Source: JBCDBH01 sp039184055 (lineage in GTDB: Bacteria > Acidobacteriota > Thermoanaerobaculia > Multivoradales > J023). From it: a stretch of DNA of 27,465 bases. The stretch spans positions 1-27,465 of the forward strand of contig JBCDBH010000032.1 in NCBI GenBank assembly GCA_039184055.1, in the 5' to 3' direction. Position numbers and translations under genes: made by a program. Positions 13,513 to 22,465 of this stretch are shown piece by piece. Numbering within the stretch: the first letter of the stretch is position 1; each line of letters opens with the position of its first letter. The notes below the pieces were generated by a model, which searched no databases, was not told where the DNA came from, and saw only the letters and a list, made by a program, of their open reading frames with translations.

Positions 13513-15323
13513 TTCCCCAGCGCCGTTCTCACCTCTTCGAGCCGCTGATGGAGCTCGCGTCCGGTCTGAGGACGTGTCACGGGATCTCTCGCCAAAGCAC
13601 CACGAAAGAAATCGACCAGCGGCACGGGCAGGGTGGGCACCTTGCTACGCACATCGGGGACGTCGGCGGCGCGGATCTTCTCGAGCAATTCGACGACGCT
13701 ACGGCTGACGAATAGGTTCTCGCCCGTGGCCGCCTCCCACAACACCACCGACAGGCTCCACAAATCGAAACTGGGCGCGGGTGGGCTCTCGTCGAGCGCT
13801 TCGGGGGACAGGTAGGAGATCGTGCCGACCATGGCGCCACCGTCGGTGGAAGTGTGATCCTCGCCGACCCACGCCGGCAGTTGCCCGATGCGGTGCACGG
13901 CGGTGGTGACGTGAGAGATGGCGCGGTCACGACGCAGGTCGAAGGCGATTCGGGCGATGCCGAAGTCGAGCAGTTTGGGCGTGCCATCGGCCGTATAGCC
14001 GATATTGCTCGGCTTGATGTCGCGATGGAGGATGCCATCGCCGTGGATCTTGTCGAGCGCCAAGGCCACCGATTGACCGGTACGCAGAATGTCGTCGACC
14101 CCCAACGGGCCATCGTAGAGGCGATCGGCGAGCGTGCCGCCTTCGAGCAGCTCGAGGATCAGCATCGGCATGCCTTCCCACGTCTCGATACCGTGAATCG
14201 CGGCGAGTCCCGGGTGACTGACGCTGGCCGCGGTGCGCGCCTCACGATGCAACCGCATCGCCGCTTCGGGTGAGACACGGGGCAGGGTTTTGATCGCCAC
14301 GGTGCGACCGAGAATCAAATCGGTGGCGCGATAAACGACCGCCATGCCACCGGTGCCGATCCGTTCCTCGAAGCGGAATTTGCGGGGCAGCACATACGGC
14401 ACGATCGACTTTTCGAGCTTCTGCTGGCGACAAGCGCCGGCGGCGCAACGCCGTGCCGCGGGTGGAAAGACCCGACCACAACGCAAGCACTCCCTCGCCT
14501 TTTCGATCTCGGTGACCACTTCGTCGATGATCTCGGCGGGTACGACCGGTGCCGTGCCCGCGGGCGCCGGGCGCTCCTTGAGTCGCATGAGCTCGATCAC
14601 CAGCCCGGTCGAGACGCAGATCGAGGTCAGACGACGCCGCTCGCGTTTGTCGAAACCGATGTTGTCCTCACGTGGCCCGAGAATGAGCAGACCATTGAGA
14701 TCGCCATCCGAGGAAAAGGCCGGCACCAAGAGCGCGGCACGGGCGTCGACCAGCCAATGACGCTCGACCTCGGGCAATTGACGCACCGGCGCGTGCTCGC
14801 CATCGAGATCGACCTCGAGCGGCTCTTCGTGACCGTGCACGAGGGTGGCCAAGCGCGACGCGATATCGACCGAGCGCAGCTCGCCGGTGGGATCGATCAG
14901 CTGCCCGCTGGTCGGATCGAGCACCAGCAGGCTCACCCGCTCCGGGCGTAACGCCAAGGCGATACCGCGATCGAGCAACGAGGCCAGCTCACGCAGATCA
15001 CGCACGGTGCGCACCTGGCCATCGAGCTGCTCGAGCACCAAACGAGCGTTGTATTGCTCACGAAAGAATCGCTGATCGACCTGATCGAGAATCTGTCGTC
15101 GAAAGGCCAGAGCGGCGACGCCGATCACGCTCGCCCCGATCAGGAACACCGGCTGACGTGCCACCAGCTCGTCCAAAGGCAGGTGACGGAGACGATAGAC
15201 GTGAACCGCCAGCACGATCAGGGGGATCGCCAACACCACACTCACGGTCGAACGCGCCAGCGCGTAACGCAGCGCCCTGCGGGCGACGAACCGAAACGGT
15301 GGCTTGCGGCGGCGGGCTACCAT
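13509..15323 (-). CDS. Membrane GAF-zinc ribbon-Ser/Thr protein kinase
   Basis: 604 residues in an unusual order. There are two transmembrane helices (about 25-45 and 57-76) and a linker QRFFREQYNARLVLEQL of the type found before GAF domains in sensor kinases. A GAF domain follows (about 105-250). A small zinc-ribbon-like knot has Cys279, Cys282, Cys293 and Cys298. The Hanks-type kinase domain fills the C terminus (about 317-600): glycine loop GTGGMAVVY, Lys345 in VAIKTL, Glu361, HRDIKPSN at 433-440 and DFG at 453-455, all intact. The usual bacterial order puts the kinase first and the sensor after a membrane helix; here the sensor is first. It probably phosphorylates cytosolic targets in response to a ligand bound by the GAF domain; neither is known. 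Confidence 0.9.
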   Translation of the reverse strand: MVARRRKPPFRFVARRALRYALARSTVSVVLAIPLIVLAVHVYRLRHLPLDELVARQPVFLIGASVIGVAALAFRRQILDQVDQRFFREQYNARLVLEQLDGQVRTVRDLRELASLLDRGIALALRPERVSLLVLDPTSGQLIDPTGELRSVDIASRLATLVHGHEEPLEVDLDGEHAPVRQLPEVERHWLVDARAALLVPAFSSDGDLNGLLILGPREDNIGFDKRERRRLTSICVSTGLVIELMRLKERPAPAGTAPVVPAEIIDEVVTEIEKARECLRCGRVFPPAARRCAAGACRQQKLEKSIVPYVLPRKFRFEERIGTGGMAVVYRATDLILGRTVAIKTLPRVSPEAAMRLHREARTAASVSHPGLAAIHGIETWEGMPMLILELLEGGTLADRLYDGPLGVDDILRTGQSVALALDKIHGDGILHRDIKPSNIGYTADGTPKLLDFGIARIAFDLRRDRAISHVTTAVHRIGQLPAWVGEDHTSTDGGAMVGTISYLSPEALDESPPAPSFDLWSLSVVLWEAATGENLFVSRSVVELLEKIRAADVPDVRSKVPTLPVPLVDFFRGALARDPVTRPQTGRELHQRLEEVRTALGN

Positions 15324-15412
15324 GATCGAAACGAGTCCTGACGGGCGGGGAAGACGAGACGAATCGACGACAAGCAGCGATGATAGCGCAGCCCTGGGAT
15401 AGGATCCGGCGC

Positions 15413-16198
15413 ATGACCGAAATCGACCTTTCTGGCAAACGCGCCCTGATCATGGGTGTGACCAACGCCCGGAGTCTCGGCTGGGCGATCGCCGAGCAAT
15501 TGCATGTGGCTGGCGCCGAGCTGGCTTTCAGCTACCAAGGTGAGCGGCTCCGTGGCGAGCTCGAGAAACTGACCAAGGACATCCCGAACGTGCGGCTTTA
15601 TCAGGTCGATGTGACCCGGGAAGACGAGGTCGCGCATCTTTTTGGCGATCTCGAAAGCGCCTGGGGACAGATCGACGCCCTGGTGCATTCGATCGCCTTC
15701 GCCCCCCGCGACGCCATGACCGGGCGCTATGTCGACACCTCCCGTGACGATTGGGTGACCGCGCTCGAAATCTCCGCCTATTCCCTGGTCACCGTGGCTC
15801 GCGCCGCCGAGCCGCTGATGCGTGAAGGCAGCTCCATGGTGACCTTGAGCTACTACGCCGCCGAAAAAGTGGTGCCGAAATACAACGTCATGGGTGTCGC
15901 CAAAAGCGCGCTCGAAGCGAGCGTGCGCTACCTGGCGTACGACCTCGGCAAAAAAGGCGTGCGGGTCAACGCCATCTCGGCGGGTCCGGTCAAAACCATC
16001 GCCGCGCGCTCGATCCCGGGTTTCACGTCGATGTACAAGAAAGTCGGCGAGATGTCGCCCCTGGGTCGCAACGTCACCCAGGCGGAGGTCGGCAATCTCG
16101 GACTCTTCCTGCTCTCACCGCTCGGTGGTGGCATCACCGGCGAGACGATCTACATCGACGGTGGCTTCCACGTCATGGGCATGTCGCTCGACGACTGA
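15413..16198 (+). CDS. fabI: Enoyl-[acyl-carrier-protein] reductase (NADH), FabI type
   Basis: 261 residues, normal length. The N-terminal cofactor motif GVTNARSLGWAIA (15-27) is the FabI variant of the Rossmann glycine motif. The active site is Tyr157 and Lys164 in YNVMGVAK, i.e. Tyr-X6-Lys as in FabI rather than Tyr-X3-Lys of other SDR proteins. FabI catalyses the last reduction in each cycle of fatty-acid elongation. The ATG at 15413 is preceded by AGGA at eight bases; a longer frame from 15380 has no support. It stands alone, divergent from the kinase gene, and its stop is one base from the stop of the convergent exchanger gene. Confidence 0.93.
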   Translation: MTEIDLSGKRALIMGVTNARSLGWAIAEQLHVAGAELAFSYQGERLRGELEKLTKDIPNVRLYQVDVTREDEVAHLFGDLESAWGQIDALVHSIAFAPRDAMTGRYVDTSRDDWVTALEISAYSLVTVARAAEPLMREGSSMVTLSYYAAEKVVPKYNVMGVAKSALEASVRYLAYDLGKKGVRVNAISAGPVKTIAARSIPGFTSMYKKVGEMSPLGRNVTQAEVGNLGLFLLSPLGGGITGETIYIDGGFHVMGMSLDD

Positions 16199-16199
16199 G

Positions 16200-17135
16200 C
16201 TATACGAAAAGCCAGACCATGTAGCCGACATAGGAGGCTAGCAGCACGATACCCGGCCCGCGGCCGATCCTTCGACCCGCGACCAGCGCCGATGCCGCGA
16301 CCACGCTGATGATCAACATGATCCAGTAGTCGAGCACGGCGCCGCTTTCCACCGCGATCGGTCGCACCATCGCGGTGATCCCGAGAATGCACAGCAGGTT
16401 GAAGATATTCGAGCCGACGACGTTGCCGAGCACGATATCGGTTTGCTTCTTGCGCGCCGCCGCCAAGGAGGTGGCGAGCTCGGGCAGGCTGGTGCCGAGG
16501 GCGACCAGGCTCAGACCGATCACCCGCTCCGAAACACCGAACGACGCGGCGATGTCGACCGCCCCGGTCACCAACGCGCGCGCGCCGATCACCAGGCCCG
16601 CCAGACCGGCGAGCAGCGCGAGCCAGATACGCCAGCTGGGCCACGGCGCCACCGGATCGGCTTCCCAGGTGTCCTTCGACTCCGGATCGCGCACCACGAC
16701 CACCAAGAAGGTCACCAAGAGCGCCAGGAGCACCACCCCGCCCGGCACGCCGAGACCGATCTGGAGGGTGAAGACCGAGCCGAAAATCAGCGGGTAGACG
16801 ATCACCGTCGCCAGCATCATGAAGAGCAGCTCGCGACGGAGAAAATGACGCTGGGCCACCACCGGCGCGAGCAGCGCCGTCAGCCCCAGAATCAATCCGA
16901 GATTGGCGATGTTGGAGCCGAAGGCATTGCCCAACGCGAGCGCCGACGAACCCTGCAACGCAGCGGTGATGGTGGCCGCGAGCTCGGGAGCCGACGTCGC
17001 GAACGCCACGACCGTCGCGCCGATCACCAGCGGGGTCAGCCCCAGCTGGCGGGCCAGCCGAACCGCTCCCTCGACCAACCACTCGCCACCCAGGTAGAGC
17101 AGGACGATACCCACCGCGATCAGCAGATAACTCAT
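16200..17135 (-). CDS. Calcium/sodium antiporter (CaCA family, YrbG-like)
   Basis: 311 residues of strongly hydrophobic sequence, about ten transmembrane helices in two inverted halves. The two signature alpha repeats are clear: the first at about 38-82 (GATVVAFATSAPEL with Glu51, then ALGNAFGSNIANLGLILG), the second at about 207-252 (GLSLVALGTSLPEL with Glu219, then VLGNVVGSNIFNLLCILG). The central loop (about 150-168) is short and charged. The family exchanges Ca2+ for Na+ or H+ across the inner membrane. The ATG at 17135 overlaps the stop of the serine hydrolase gene as ATGA, so the two genes form an operon. A longer frame to 17384 is an artefact of that overlap. Confidence 0.92.
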   Translation of the reverse strand: MSYLLIAVGIVLLYLGGEWLVEGAVRLARQLGLTPLVIGATVVAFATSAPELAATITAALQGSSALALGNAFGSNIANLGLILGLTALLAPVVAQRHFLRRELLFMMLATVIVYPLIFGSVFTLQIGLGVPGGVVLLALLVTFLVVVVRDPESKDTWEADPVAPWPSWRIWLALLAGLAGLVIGARALVTGAVDIAASFGVSERVIGLSLVALGTSLPELATSLAAARKKQTDIVLGNVVGSNIFNLLCILGITAMVRPIAVESGAVLDYWIMLIISVVAASALVAGRRIGRGPGIVLLASYVGYMVWLFV

Positions 17136-18244
17136 GACGGCTCCAGCCCGAGATCCCGATAGATCGCGTCCACGACACGTTCCTGACGTGGGGTATGAGC
17201 CGCCTCGGACGGGGTGCCAGCGAATACCAAGGCCACCGCGAGCCCGTGCTCGGGATCGGCGAAGGCGGTCGACGACCGATAGCCGCTGTGGCCGAACGTC
17301 CGTCGCGACGCCAGCGAGCCGTAGCCATAGGGCATGTGCTCGGCATCGTAGTGCGCGCCGTTGACGATCACCCCCAGCCCCCAATCCATCTTCACTTTGA
17401 AGGTCTGATCGCGCATGCCGACACGGTGACGGGCCGCCAACGCCTCGACGGTCTGCGGCGACAACACCCGCACGCCATCGCGTTCACCGCCACCGAGCAG
17501 CATCTCGTAGAAACGCAGCAGCTGACGCACCGGCCCGCGTCCGTTGCCGCCCGGTGAGCACCCCACCACCTGGTTTTCTTCGTGCCACGGATGGAGACGT
17601 GACGGTTCGACCTCGGTGTTCATCATCCGGCCGATCCGCGCGCCGTAGTCTCGGTAGCGGTCGGCCGGCATGCCGATATAGCAGTCGTCCATGCCGAGCG
17701 GCAGAAAGATCTCGTCGCGGACGAAAACACTCGGATGACGACCGTCGACCCGTCGCACCACCTCACCGAGCATGAACCAGCTCGACGCCAGGTGATAGCC
17801 GGCCTTCGCACCGGGTCGCCACCGGGGCTCGGCTCGCGCCGCGCTGATCGTGGCGATGATCTCGTCCCACGATTGGTCGGGCCAACCGGTCTTGAGCAGA
17901 CGAAAGCCACCGGTGTGGGTGAGCGCGTGACGAATGGTGATGCCATCCTTGCCGTGCGCGGCGAACTCCGGCACGTGCCGGGCGATCGGATCGTCGAGCC
18001 CCAAGGCGCCTCGTTGCCACAGGAGCGCCACCGCCACCGCGGTCACCGGCTTGGTGGCCGATAGCCAGATCATCAGAGTGTCGTCGTCGAGCGGCTGGCC
18101 AGGCGCGTGCTCACCGAGCGCAAGAGTCGCGTGGCCACGCCCGGCCACCGAGACGGCGAGCTGCGCACCGACGTGCAATCCGCATTCGATCCCGGCTTCG
18201 ATCTCGTCGCGGGTGTGGGGCAAATCCAAGGCATCGCGATCCAT
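17132..18244 (-). CDS. Serine hydrolase of the beta-lactamase (class C/EstB-like) family
   Basis: 370 residues without a signal peptide. The catalytic SXXK is Ser62-Ala-Thr-Lys65 (IWLSATKPVTAV). The second motif Tyr is probably Tyr150 (GYHLASSW). The third motif is His319-Ser-Gly in FGHSGYRSS. The fold is that of class C beta-lactamases and penicillin-binding proteins, but cytoplasmic members are usually esterases; the substrate here is unknown. I take the ATG at 18244; the frame continues to 18370 but without homology-like sequence. It is cotranslated with the cation antiporter. The upstream divergent region (18245-18398) shows no convincing promoter. Confidence 0.87.
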   Translation of the reverse strand: MDRDALDLPHTRDEIEAGIECGLHVGAQLAVSVAGRGHATLALGEHAPGQPLDDDTLMIWLSATKPVTAVAVALLWQRGALGLDDPIARHVPEFAAHGKDGITIRHALTHTGGFRLLKTGWPDQSWDEIIATISAARAEPRWRPGAKAGYHLASSWFMLGEVVRRVDGRHPSVFVRDEIFLPLGMDDCYIGMPADRYRDYGARIGRMMNTEVEPSRLHPWHEENQVVGCSPGGNGRGPVRQLLRFYEMLLGGGERDGVRVLSPQTVEALAARHRVGMRDQTFKVKMDWGLGVIVNGAHYDAEHMPYGYGSLASRRTFGHSGYRSSTAFADPEHGLAVALVFAGTPSEAAHTPRQERVVDAIYRDLGLEPS

Positions 18245-18398
18245 AGCGCCGGAGCTTATCCCGATTTGCCACCACCCTTTGCTTACAAGATCGTGACCCG
18301 CGGATCGCCCAACCGGTACGAGGCTTGCTTTAAGAAGCGACAACGATTGCAGCGGCAACCCCCAAGACAATCACCGCGACTCGAGGGAATTGAGGACA

Positions 18399-20046
18399 AT
18401 GTTGACAAAGCAAGCACAACGACTTTTCATCCTGGCACTACTCACCGTACTCATTGCCGTCCCAGCGTCCTCTCAGGAGGACGATCTCAACTTCGGCGAA
18501 GTCATCGACGTCAAGGTCATCAACGTCGAAATCGTCGTCACCGACCGCTCCGGTGAGCGGGTACACGGTCTCGGACCGGGCGACTTCATCCTGCGTGTCG
18601 ATGGTCAGGAAGTACCGGTCGAATACTTCACCGAGGTGATCGCCGGCTCGGCCGCGGCGCTCCAAGAAGGCTCGCCCCGCAACGGCCACTCGGTGCCACG
18701 GCTGGCTCCGGGTGAAGCGGTGGGCACCAACTACCTGGTGTTCATCGACGAGGTTTTCGCCATCGAAAAAGACCGCGACATGGTGATCGACCGGGTCGCC
18801 CTGCAAATCGATCGGCTGGGACCCGCGGACCGCATGGCGATCGTCGCCTACAACGGTGGTCTCGAGCTGCTCACCAGCTGGACCAACGAAGCCGGCACCC
18901 TGCACCGTGCCCTCGACCTGGCGCGTGAACGACCGGCGCGTGGCATCGCCTATCAGGCGACCCGGCTCGACCTGGACGACCTCGGCTTCTACGACGGCAT
19001 CGCCGGCTCCGACTTCTTCTATTCGACCCGCAGCTTCTACCAGACCTCGAACCGTTTCGCCGGTCAGCTCGAACGCCTGGTGAGCGCCGCCACCGCGACT
19101 CTGCGTAGCTTCGCTCAACCCCCCCGGCCGCAAAGTCATGATGATGCTCGCCGGCCGCTGGCCCACCGGTCAGTTCCAGCGCTTCGTCAGCAGCTACGAC
19201 TTCGAATACGAAGACATCACCACCACGCGACCGCTGATCGAAACCGCCAACCTGCTCGGCTACACCGTGTATCCGGTGGCGGTGACGCCGTGGCGGGTCA
19301 ACGCAGCCGACGTCCAGCGGGTCCGCGACCGTTTCGACGATCCCGGTTTGTTCGGTGATCGCATCCGCGCCACCTACAACCCCTCCGAGGTCGAAGACGA
19401 GCTCTTCGCGCTCAGCACCTTGCGCATGATCGCCAGCGACACCGGTGGTCGCGCCATGCTCTTCGGCGACCGTCTCGAAGCCTTCGAAAAAGTGGCCGAC
19501 GATACGCGCAGCTATTACTGGCTCGGTTTCATCCCCGAGCGTGCCGGTGACAACCGCAGCCGGCGGATCGAGGTCGACGTCCGCGACTCGCGTTTCAAGA
19601 TTCGCGCGCGCGACAGCTTCTTCGATCTCTCCCCCGAGCGCGAGCGCGCCATGCTGGTGGAGTCCGAGCTGCTCTTCGGTGATCCGACCGAGCGCCCCGA
19701 GCTCGGCGTCGCGGTCGGTGAGATCACCCGCAGCGGCTGGCAACGGGTCGAGGTGGCGCTCGACGTCGTGATCCCGGTCGATCGGTTGACCGTCGTGCCG
19801 GGCGCGCCGAATGCCGTCGCGGCACGCGCCGAGCTGCGGCTCGCGGCGCAAGATCACGGTGGCGCGCGCTCGCCGATTCCTTCGGTGCCGATCAGCTTCA
19901 CCACCGCCGAGCTCGAAGAGGCCGGCGACAGCGTGCGGGTGCCGGTGAAGGTCGAGCTGCGTAACCGGCGCCACGACATGATCGTCGCGCTTCAAGACAC
20001 CATCGGTGGCGAGCTGTGGCACTCCCGGTTTACCATCAACCCCTAA
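18399..20046 (+). CDS. Secreted VWFA-related protein, frameshifted at a C7 run
   Basis: Two open frames, 18399-19358 and one continuing through 19138-20046, together correspond end to end to the intact paralogue that follows. The frame changes at CCCCCCC (19119-19125): dropping one C restores the order SFAQPPGRKVMMMLAGRWP, which the paralogue has as SFANPPGRKVMMLMAGRWP. The restored protein would have 548 residues. A signal peptide covers about 1-26 (LFILALLTVLIAVPASSQ). The N-terminal half matches the VWFA-related domain widespread in Acidobacteriota, with LVFIDEVFA where a von Willebrand A metal site would be, so that site is degenerate. GAGG lies just before the ATG. Whether this is a true mutation, slippage or an assembly error cannot be told here. 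Confidence 0.8.
19119..19125 (+). other. Homopolymer C7 at the frameshift point
   Basis: Seven C in a row lie at the only point where the reading frame of the first VWFA-related gene must change. The paralogue has CCTCCG at the matching place and stays in frame. Six C would make the gene continuous. Confidence 0.85.
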
Positions 20047-20075
20047 AACACGTGATATTCGACCGGGAGCCCATC

Positions 20076-21773
20076 ATGCGAACCCTGCGACGCGTCGCCA
20101 CCTGGCTGATCTTCTTTTCCCTCTTGGTGATCGGAGGCGCTACCGCCAGCGCTCAGGAACCGATCGGTGACGCCTTTGGCGAGGTCATCGATGTCCGCGT
20201 GATCAATGTCGAAGTCGTGGTGACCGACCGTGACGGCAATCGCGTCACCGGTCTCGGTCCCGACGATTTCGTGATCGAGATCGACGGTCGCGAGGTACCG
20301 ATCGAGTACTTCACCGAGGTGATCGGTGGGACCGCCGCGGCGCCGCCCGAACCGCCCTCCGGCGGCGAGGTGAGCGCCGAGTTCACCCTGCCACGCGCCG
20401 AGCCGGGCGAACCGGTGGGCACCAGCTACCTGGTGTTCATCGACACCCTGTTCTCGCGCCCGGGTGACCGTGATCTGGTGCTGCAAAAGCTGGCCGAGAG
20501 CGTCGCCGGGCTGCGACCCGAAGACCGTATGGCGATCGTCGCCTACACCGGCCAGCTCCAGATGCTCACCAGCTGGACGAACAACGCCGCGACTCTGCAA
20601 CGGGTGATCGACAATGCTCGTTTCGGTTTCATCGCGGGTTGGACGGCCGTGGCCGCGCCGCTGCGTGAGGAGCTCGCGGTCGGCGAGCTCGACAACCTCT
20701 CCGGCTACGAGGACTTCCTCAGCGCGGCCGATCAAGCCTACGGTGCCTATAGCCGCGTCGGTCAGGAATACGAGCGGCTGATCGCCGCCGCCAACTCGAC
20801 CTTGCGTAGCTTCGCCAATCCTCCGGGACGCAAGGTGATGATGTTGATGGCCGGCAGGTGGCCACAAGGACAGCTGCGCAGCCGCACGACGAGAGGCTGG
20901 AATTGGACGCCACAAAAGAACACCGATCTGGTGGTGGCCGAGCAGCTCAGCGAGACGGCCAATCTGCTCGGCTACACGATCTATCCGATCCAGGTGTCGA
21001 CCAGCACTCGACAATCCGGCGACGCTCGTCAACGCGGACCCACGCAGCGACGAGCCGAGAACCCGCGCGTTCTACGCGCCCCGTACGAACCGCTGATTCT
21101 CGAAAACACGCTCTTCTCCCAGGGCACGCTACGCGCCATCGCCGATGACACCGGAGGTCGCGCGCTCTTCTGGGGTGAGCGTCTCGACGCCTTCGATCGG
21201 GTCGCCGAAGACACCCGCAGCTACTACTGGCTGGGCTTCATTCCCGAACGCAATCACGACGACGACGAGCACGAGATCGACGTCGACGTTCGGCAACGGG
21301 GTCTGAAGGTACGGGCGCGCGAGAACTTCACCGATCTGTCGCGCAACCGCGAACGCGGCATGCTCGCCGAAAGCGAGCTGCTCTTTGGCAACCACCTACA
21401 GCGGCCGGAGATCCCGGTGACCATCGCCGGTATCGAAGACGCCGGATGGCGCAAGATGAAGGTGGCGTTCGAGGTCGTCGTGCCGATCGAGAAGCTGACC
21501 GTCATTCCGGGCGCGGCCGACGCCGTCGCGGCACGTGGTGAGCTGCGGATCATCGTTCAGGACCCTCAAGGCAACCGCTCGCGGGTGCCGTCCTTGCCGA
21601 TCACCTTCACCAACGCCGAGCTCGCCGAGCTCGGTGACGCGGTCGAGCTACCCGTACGGCTCACCATGCGCGACGAGCCCCACGTGGTGCTCTTCGCTCT
21701 GTGGGACGAGGCGAGCGGCCGACAGCACTACACGCGAGTCGTGGCGTTGCCGCAAGGAGACAACGACGCATAG
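20076..21773 (+). CDS. Secreted VWFA-related protein (intact paralogue)
   Basis: 565 residues with a signal peptide at about 1-26 (WLIFFSLLVIGGATASAQ). The layout mirrors the preceding gene: the segment GEVIDVRVINVEVVVTDRDG, the VWFA-related core with YLVFIDTLFSRPGD where the metal-binding DXSXS would be, EDRMAIVAY, GRKVMMLMAGRWP and the ending segment RSYYWLGFIPER followed by a beta-rich C-terminal domain. GGGAG lies eight bases before the ATG at 20076. It starts 29 bases after its paralogue and ends 40 bases before a strong terminator, so both genes form one operon that arose by duplication. The family is abundant in Acidobacteriota but has no assigned function; an extracytoplasmic binding role is likely. 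Confidence 0.9.
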   Translation: MRTLRRVATWLIFFSLLVIGGATASAQEPIGDAFGEVIDVRVINVEVVVTDRDGNRVTGLGPDDFVIEIDGREVPIEYFTEVIGGTAAAPPEPPSGGEVSAEFTLPRAEPGEPVGTSYLVFIDTLFSRPGDRDLVLQKLAESVAGLRPEDRMAIVAYTGQLQMLTSWTNNAATLQRVIDNARFGFIAGWTAVAAPLREELAVGELDNLSGYEDFLSAADQAYGAYSRVGQEYERLIAAANSTLRSFANPPGRKVMMLMAGRWPQGQLRSRTTRGWNWTPQKNTDLVVAEQLSETANLLGYTIYPIQVSTSTRQSGDARQRGPTQRRAENPRVLRAPYEPLILENTLFSQGTLRAIADDTGGRALFWGERLDAFDRVAEDTRSYYWLGFIPERNHDDDEHEIDVDVRQRGLKVRARENFTDLSRNRERGMLAESELLFGNHLQRPEIPVTIAGIEDAGWRKMKVAFEVVVPIEKLTVIPGAADAVAARGELRIIVQDPQGNRSRVPSLPITFTNAELAELGDAVELPVRLTMRDEPHVVLFALWDEASGRQHYTRVVALPQGDNDA

Positions 21774-21813
21774 GGTCGCCACACGACGTCTCATCACGAC
21801 CGAATGGTAAGGA

Positions 21814-21842
21814 ACGGGCGCCTCGCACGAGGCGCCCGTTTT
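21814..21842 (+). terminator. Intrinsic terminator of the VWFA-related operon
   Basis: A perfect 12-bp GC-rich stem (ACGGGCGCCTCG and its complement) with a two-base CA minimal loop, followed by TTTT. It lies 40 bases after the stop of the second VWFA-related gene. Confidence 0.9.
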
Positions 21843-21947
21843 GCTTCAGACCCACGACCTCCTGCCGCATCCAGCCCAGGAACGATCGCGAAGACAGCTT
21901 TTGTGCCATCGACGTGACTGGCTCGCTGATGTGGAGGTAGAACGCGA

Positions 21948-22454
21948 ATGCTCTCACTCGCCTGTGTCGGAGACTGGTTGGATCAACAATTGCGCACCAA
22001 TCCCGGTGGGCTCGACGGGGTCGAAGTGGTCTGGGTGGGCCCGACGCTCGACGCCCTGACCACCCACGACCATGCGCGTTCTGCCGATGTCGTGGTGCTC
22101 GATCTCGATCATCTCGGCGACGATCCACTCTCGACGATCGACGCCCTTCGCCAGGCGACCCGAGCCGAGCTCTTCATCGTCAGCTACCACTTCGCCCGGC
22201 GTGACCTCTTGGGCCTGTTACGCGGTGAAGATACCCGTGTCCTCCAGGGCCCCCTCACCCTCTCGGCGTTGCGCGGTCAGCTTCTCGGCTTGATCGTGCG
22301 GGACATCCTGAGCGGCACCGACAAAGCACCTCGGCAAGAAAACGTGTCCTCTCCGAACGAGATGCCCCTGATCACCAACAGCCGCGACGACATCACCACC
22401 TGCCCGACCTGTGGCGCCCGCGTGCCCACCTATGCCCTCCAGGCACCCAACTGA
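21948..22454 (+). CDS. Receiver-like protein of unknown function with C-terminal CPTC motif
   Basis: 168 residues. Residues about 1-120 have an alternating alpha/beta pattern like a response-regulator receiver: VVVLDLDHLGDDP (Asp52, Asp54) at the strand where phosphorylation occurs, and IVSY at the next strand. The usual N-terminal acidic pair is absent, and the conserved Lys is replaced in VLQGPLTL, so it may be a degenerate receiver that is not phosphorylated. A polar linker leads to CPTCGARVP (Cys152, Cys155), half of a possible zinc knuckle. GGAGGT nine bases before the ATG supports the start. It is 11 bases from the next gene and probably cotranscribed with it. I recognise no named family. 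Confidence 0.7.
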   Translation: MLSLACVGDWLDQQLRTNPGGLDGVEVVWVGPTLDALTTHDHARSADVVVLDLDHLGDDPLSTIDALRQATRAELFIVSYHFARRDLLGLLRGEDTRVLQGPLTLSALRGQLLGLIVRDILSGTDKAPRQENVSSPNEMPLITNSRDDITTCPTCGARVPTYALQAPN

Positions 22455-22465
22455 ACGAGGTCTTC

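Noticed and set aside
15317..15688. Minus-strand frame of 123 codons overlapping the fabI start
   Set aside because: fabI motifs are intact on the plus strand, and this frame has no ribosome binding site or domain.
18438..20022. Long minus-strand frames across the VWFA-related genes (242 and 383 codons)
   Set aside because: They are His, Arg, Gly and Asp-rich complements of the real genes; the plus-strand proteins have signal peptides and mutual similarity.
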